Assembly: GCF_002080455.1 (NCBI RefSeq)
Contig: NZ_CP020555.1
Span: forward strand, 4,297,501 to 4,361,500
DNA length: 64,000 bases
Direction: 5' to 3'
DNA from: Streptomyces sp. Sge12
GTDB taxonomy: Bacteria > Actinomycetota > Actinomycetes > Streptomycetales > Streptomycetaceae
Shown: positions 60,307 to 64,000 of the stretch, in pieces
Numbering within the stretch: the first letter of the stretch is position 1
Layout of the letters: the number at the start of each line of letters is the position of its first letter
Notes under the pieces: model-generated
The model's input: only the letters and a program-made list of their open reading frames with translations
The model's database searches: none
What the model was told of the DNA's origin: nothing
Made by a program: the position numbers and the translations under genes

Positions 60307-61410
60307 CTACGCGTCGGGGCGGACCACTGCCTTGATCGGCATCGAGCCCGCACCCGCCATCGTCACGTTCCGGCCGGGCCGCGGCGCGTGGACCATCGCT
60401 CCGTCGCCGACGTACATGCCGACGTGGCTCGCGTCGTCGAAGTAGATGATCAGGTCGCCCGGCCGCATGTCCTTCACCGCGACCTTCGGCAGCAGCCGCA
60501 GCTGCTCCTGCGAGGTGCGCGGGATGCCCTTGCCCGCCGCGCGCCAGGCCTGCGAGGTCAGCCCGGAGCAGTCGTAGGAGTCCGGACCCACGGCGCCCCA
60601 TTTGTACGGCTTGCCCATCTGGGCGGTGGCGAACTGCACGGCCACCCGGCCGGCTTCGGTCGCCTTGCCGTTGACGTCCTTCATCGCGCCCGTCGACAGC
60701 CACGCCGTCTGCGCCTTGTACTGGGCTTCCTGCTCCAGCTGGATCAGCCGGGCCTTCTCCTCGGCCTCCAGCTTGCTCTCCAGCTCCTCCGCAGCCTTGA
60801 TCTTCTCCTCGATCTGCTTCTTGGACTCCTCCGACTTGACCCGGTTGGCCTCCAGGGTGGCCCAGCGCTCGCTCGCCTCCGTGGCGTAGCGCTGCAAGTC
60901 CGCCTGGGTCCGGTCCAGTTCGGAGAGCAGGCCCGAGGTGGCCTTCTCGCCCTGGCGCAGCCGGCCCGCCCCGTCGAGGAACTGGTTCGGGTCGTCGCTC
61001 AGCGCCAGTTGCGCGCCCGGCGGCATGCCGCCCGAGCGGTACTGGGCGCGAGCGGCGGCGCCCGCCCGGTTCTTCAGGGCGGCGATCCGCTCCTTGCCGG
61101 CGACGACGAGCTTGGCGATCTCGACGATCTTGTCGGACTGGGCCTTGGTCTCGGCCTCGGCGAGGTTGTAGGCGTCGGTGGCGGTGCCCGCCTGCCGGTA
61201 CAGCCCCTCGATCTCCTTGCGCACCTGCTCCAGGGACTTGCCCCCGGGCTCGGGCAGCGGCGCCGCCGGAGCGGCCGGCGAGGCCGGAGCCGCCGGCGCT
61301 GCCGGTGCCGCGTACGCCATGCCCGTCGCGAGGCCCGGCGCCGTCAGCACCGCCATCGCGCACAACAGCACGAGCGGGCTTGCGCCGCGTCGTCGCCCTA
61401 CGGCTCCCAT
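60307..61410 (-). CDS. secreted NlpC/P60 endopeptidase (RipA-like)
   Basis: A 367-residue wall hydrolase from ATG 61410. Signal peptide with Ala/Pro-rich cleavage region (AYAAPAAPAAPASP), then a long coiled-coil (about 60-250) as in RipA-like proteins, then NlpC/P60 with catalytic Cys in YDCSGLTSQAW and His in SHVGMYVG. An ATG 11 codons upstream (61443) gives a 378-residue form, but GGGGGG precedes 61410. No ydaO riboswitch-like sequence seen upstream. Confidence 0.9.
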   Translation of the reverse strand: MGAVGRRRGASPLVLLCAMAVLTAPGLATGMAYAAPAAPAAPASPAAPAAPLPEPGGKSLEQVRKEIEGLYRQAGTATDAYNLAEAETKAQSDKIVEIAKLVVAGKERIAALKNRAGAAARAQYRSGGMPPGAQLALSDDPNQFLDGAGRLRQGEKATSGLLSELDRTQADLQRYATEASERWATLEANRVKSEESKKQIEEKIKAAEELESKLEAEEKARLIQLEQEAQYKAQTAWLSTGAMKDVNGKATEAGRVAVQFATAQMGKPYKWGAVGPDSYDCSGLTSQAWRAAGKGIPRTSQEQLRLLPKVAVKDMRPGDLIIYFDDASHVGMYVGDGAMVHAPRPGRNVTMAGAGSMPIKAVVRPDA

Positions 61411-61619
61411 GGTCCCCCCAGGCACCCGAGCCAGATCCCGCATCAGATCTGACTATTCATCAGTAACTTGTCACTGCCATCGGGATGGTGCCACGAGTCG
61501 ATGAATTGCAACACCCTTGTGGACGGCGTCCCGATCTTGTCCGCCCCAACGGACGCCCGTCCCCAGCCCCTCACGGCCCAACGGACCACCCGGGCCGCTG
61601 GTTCCCCGCTCCGCCGTTT

Positions 61620-62441
61620 TCACCCCACCGGGCGCAACGCCTCCCAGGGCAGCGTCAGTTCCCCCTGCCGCCACCGCCGCGGACCGTCCACCAGCGGCCA
61701 GTCCCCGGCGAGCGCCCGCGCCGTCCGGATCCAGCGCTGCCGGGCCCCGTAGGCGGCGTACGGGGCCGCCGCCGCCCACGCCCGGTCGAAGTCCCGCAGG
61801 AAGGCGTGCACCGGCTCGCCCGGCACGTTCCGGTGGATCAGCGCCTTCGGCAGCCGCTCCGCCAGGTCCGAGGGGCGTTCCAGGGAGCCCAGCCGGGTCG
61901 CGAACGTCACCGTGCGCGCCCCCTCCGGACCCAGCGCCACCCACACGTGCCGCCGCCCGATCTCGTCGCAGGTCCCCTCCACCAGCAGCCCGTCCGGGGC
62001 CAGCCGCGCGCACAGCCGTGCCCACACCTCAGCGACCTGCTCCTCGTCGTACTGGCGCAATACGTTCGCCGCGCGGATCAGCGCCGGCCGGGCCCCGCCG
62101 TCCAGCGGCACCTCGAACCCGCCGTGCCGGAAGCTCAGCCCCTCCCGTTCGTACGGCTTCGCCCCCGCCACCCGCGCCGGCTCGATCTCGATGCCGACCA
62201 CCCGCACCCGCGGCGCCACGTCCCGCAGCCGCGCCAGCAGCTCGACCGCCGTCCAGGGCGCGGCCCCGTAGCCCAGGTCCACCGCGACCGGAGCCTCCGC
62301 GCGACGCAGCGCGGCGCCGTGCGTGGCCGCGATCCAGCGGTCCATCCGGCGCAACCGGTTCGGATTCGTCGTCCCGCGCGTCACCGAGCCCACGGGGCGG
62401 CCGGGCGCGCGGCTGGAGGGCGGGGTACTGCGGGAGGCCAT
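61620..62441 (-). CDS. class I SAM-dependent methyltransferase
   Basis: A 273-residue protein. SAM-binding motif AVDLGYGAAPWTAVEL, then VVGIEIEPARV and FEVPLDGG. N-terminus carries TTNPNRLRRMDRW. Target unknown. ATG 62441. Divergent from mshA across 216 nt. Confidence 0.8.
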   Translation of the reverse strand: MASRSTPPSSRAPGRPVGSVTRGTTNPNRLRRMDRWIAATHGAALRRAEAPVAVDLGYGAAPWTAVELLARLRDVAPRVRVVGIEIEPARVAGAKPYEREGLSFRHGGFEVPLDGGARPALIRAANVLRQYDEEQVAEVWARLCARLAPDGLLVEGTCDEIGRRHVWVALGPEGARTVTFATRLGSLERPSDLAERLPKALIHRNVPGEPVHAFLRDFDRAWAAAAPYAAYGARQRWIRTARALAGDWPLVDGPRRWRQGELTLPWEALRPVG

Positions 62442-62595
62442 GGGCCGAGGGTAAGCGGAGGGTCCCCGCGCCGTGAAAATCCCGCGACACGCCCATGGAC
62501 ACGAGGAAACCCGAAGGAAAACCGGGCACCCCGGAATGCGGGGGACGGCCATCCGGGTTGCACTCCTTGCAGGGCGCCTTCCGCGCTCCCGCCGT

Positions 62596-62611
62596 CATGC
62601 CGTCCGGCATG
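62596..62611. promoter_or_regulatory. inverted repeat upstream of mshA
   Basis: CATGCCG-TC-CGGCATG, a perfect 7-bp dyad about 47 nt before the mshA start; the rest of the region shows nothing recognised. Could be an operator or leader hairpin. Confidence 0.35.
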
Positions 62612-62657
62612 CCGTCCGAGCGTCGTGCGCGCCGTCCGAGCCGAGAGGACTGGTCCC

Positions 62658-64000
62658 TTGAGCCAGTACGTGTCCCGCCTCAGTGGTCGCCTCGCCGCCG
62701 CCCGTGCCACCCGGTACGAGCCGCCCCGCCTGCGCCTTCCGGCCGTGGGCCACCACCGCAAGCCGCGCCGCGTGGCCATGCTCAGCGTGCACACCTCACC
62801 GCTGCACCAGCCCGGCACCGGCGACGCGGGCGGGATGAACGTCTACATCGTGGAGCTGGCCAAGCGGCTCGCCGCGATCAACATCGAGGTCGAGATCTTC
62901 ACCCGGGCCACCACCGGCGGGCTGCCGCCCGTGGTCGACCTGGCCCCCGGGGTCCTCGTACGCCACGTGGACGCGGGACCCTACGAGGGCCTCGCCAAGG
63001 AGGAGCTCCCCGCCCAGCTCTGCGCCTTCACCCACGGCGTGATGCAGGCCTGGGCCGGCCACCGCCCCGGCTACTACGACCTCGTCCACTCCCACTACTG
63101 GCTCTCCGGCCACGTGGGCTGGCTCGCCGCCGAACGCTGGGGCGTCCCCCTCGTCCACGCCATGCACACCATGGCGAAGGTCAAGAACGCGGCGCTGGCC
63201 GAGGGGGACACGCCCGAGCCCGCCGCCCGCGTCATAGGCGAGACCCAGATCGTGGCCGCCGCCGACCGGCTCATCGCGAACACCGCCGAGGAGGCCGACG
63301 AGCTCGTCCGGCACTACGAGGCCGACCCCGCCAAGGTGGCCGTCGTCCACCCCGGCGTGAACCTCGACCGCTTCACGGCCGGCGACGGCCGGGCCGCCGC
63401 CCGCGCCCGCCTCGGCCTGCCGCAGGACGCCGTCATCCCGCTGTTCGCCGGGCGGATCCAGCCGCTGAAGGCCCCCGACATCCTGCTGCGCGCCGTCGCC
63501 GTCATGGTCGACCAGGACCCCTCGCTGCGCCGCCGCCTCTTCGTGCCCGTCGTCGGCGGCCCGAGCGGCAGCGGCCTCGCCAAGCCGGAGGGCCTGCAGA
63601 AGCTCGCCGCCAAGCTGGGCATCGCCGACCTCGTGCACTTCCACCCGCCGGTCGCGCAGGACGGGCTCGCCGACTGGTTCCGGGCGGCGTCCGTGCTGGT
63701 CATGCCCTCCTACAGCGAGTCCTTCGGGCTCGTCGCCATAGAGGCCCAGGCCGCCGGTACGCCGGTGCTCGCCGCCGAGGTCGGCGGACTGCCCGTCGCC
63801 GTCAACGACGGGGTCACGGGGATCCTCGTACCCGGGCACGACCCGGTGGACTACGCGCGCGAGCTGCGGCGCTTCGTGGACGAGCCAGGGCTCGCGGACC
63901 GGATGGGCGCGGAGGCGGCGCGGCACGCGCAGTTCTTCGGCTGGGACACCGCGGCGAGCGGCACGGCCGACGTCTACACCGCAGCCATGCATGATCATCG
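62658..64000 (+). CDS. mshA: mycothiol glycosyltransferase MshA (3' end outside window)
   Basis: A GT-B glycosyltransferase making GlcNAc-inositol-phosphate, first step of mycothiol synthesis. Signatures: SVHTSPLHQPGTGDAGGMNVYI, VHSHYWLSGHVGW, PGVNLDRF, FAGRIQPLKAPD, PSYSESFGLVAIEAQA. TTG start at 62658, with GAGAGGAC 7 nt upstream. The window ends within the last few residues; no stop is seen. Confidence 0.94.
   Translation, partial: MSQYVSRLSGRLAAARATRYEPPRLRLPAVGHHRKPRRVAMLSVHTSPLHQPGTGDAGGMNVYIVELAKRLAAINIEVEIFTRATTGGLPPVVDLAPGVLVRHVDAGPYEGLAKEELPAQLCAFTHGVMQAWAGHRPGYYDLVHSHYWLSGHVGWLAAERWGVPLVHAMHTMAKVKNAALAEGDTPEPAARVIGETQIVAAADRLIANTAEEADELVRHYEADPAKVAVVHPGVNLDRFTAGDGRAAARARLGLPQDAVIPLFAGRIQPLKAPDILLRAVAVMVDQDPSLRRRLFVPVVGGPSGSGLAKPEGLQKLAAKLGIADLVHFHPPVAQDGLADWFRAASVLVMPSYSESFGLVAIEAQAAGTPVLAAEVGGLPVAVNDGVTGILVPGHDPVDYARELRRFVDEPGLADRMGAEAARHAQFFGWDTAASGTADVYTAAMHDH

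Noticed and set aside
61444..61619. Possible c-di-AMP (ydaO) riboswitch upstream of the NlpC/P60 gene
   Set aside because: Such riboswitches precede some Streptomyces wall hydrolases, but the conserved core sequences were not found here.

Overview
This window is chromosomal DNA from a Streptomyces or a very close relative. The DNA is very GC-rich, with many GTG and TTG starts. It carries the mycothiol genes mshA and mshD, glnR, the WhiG anti-sigma gene rsiG, a polyphosphate/Pst phosphate block, many small actinobacterial membrane proteins, and an rRNA operon end with typical Streptomyces 5S sequence. From memory, the gene order resembles the conserved core of S. coelicolor between about SCO4120 and SCO4204. 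That synteny is recollection and was not checked.

Layout. 1-2766: 3' part of a 23S gene, 5S and terminator. 2845-3417: GNAT acetyltransferase. 3414-10526 (minus strand): six genes of a type IV secretion-like apparatus (pilin-like, VirB8-like, VirB6-like, a split VirB4 and a VirD4-like protein with a degenerate P-loop) and no relaxase. 10824-20548: accessory and signalling genes, including a YunG/alpha-beta hydrolase fusion, a Cys-rich pentapeptide-repeat protein, LysE exporter, thioesterase, Ser/Thr kinase, an SLT-NlpC/P60 wall hydrolase that could serve the T4SS-like locus, PAP2, small membrane proteins and a lipoprotein. 20667-33811: CsoR, then a phosphate block (DUF47-Pit, pstSCAB behind 11-bp-phased PhoP boxes, ppk overlapping a CHAD gene), mshD and a secreted 5'-nucleotidase. 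33883-43017: hydrolase/TetR pair, PI-PLC, an MprAB-like two-component system with an HtrA protease, a MerR-sliding clamp fusion, LacI regulator and glnR. 43479-53703: MoaD-like protein, a repeat-rich membrane protein, DUF2993, a cysteine leader peptide with rhodanese and DUF1416, three overlapping membrane-anchored proteins, a 33-aa membrane peptide, nitrobindin-like protein, Fur, YgfZ and Dtd. 53840-64000: RsiG, Eis-like acetyltransferase, HemK-like methyltransferase, DoxX, an XRE regulator-HBHA-DUF2516 block that from memory matches mycobacterial Rv0474-Rv0476, a receiver-SpoIIE phosphatase, a RipA-like NlpC/P60 protein, a methyltransferase and mshA cut by the window end.

Functional themes are phosphate and polyphosphate homeostasis, nitrogen and sulfur control, mycothiol synthesis, envelope stress and wall remodelling, and sporulation control. 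Five copies of one dispersed GC-rich repeat are scattered through the window, two of them inside reading frames. The T4SS-like locus without a relaxase is the best candidate for an under-described system. Other items worth follow-up are the MerR-clamp fusion, the Cys leader peptide and several small genes under 60 codons. I saw no tRNA, CRISPR array, insertion sequence, prophage or attachment site.
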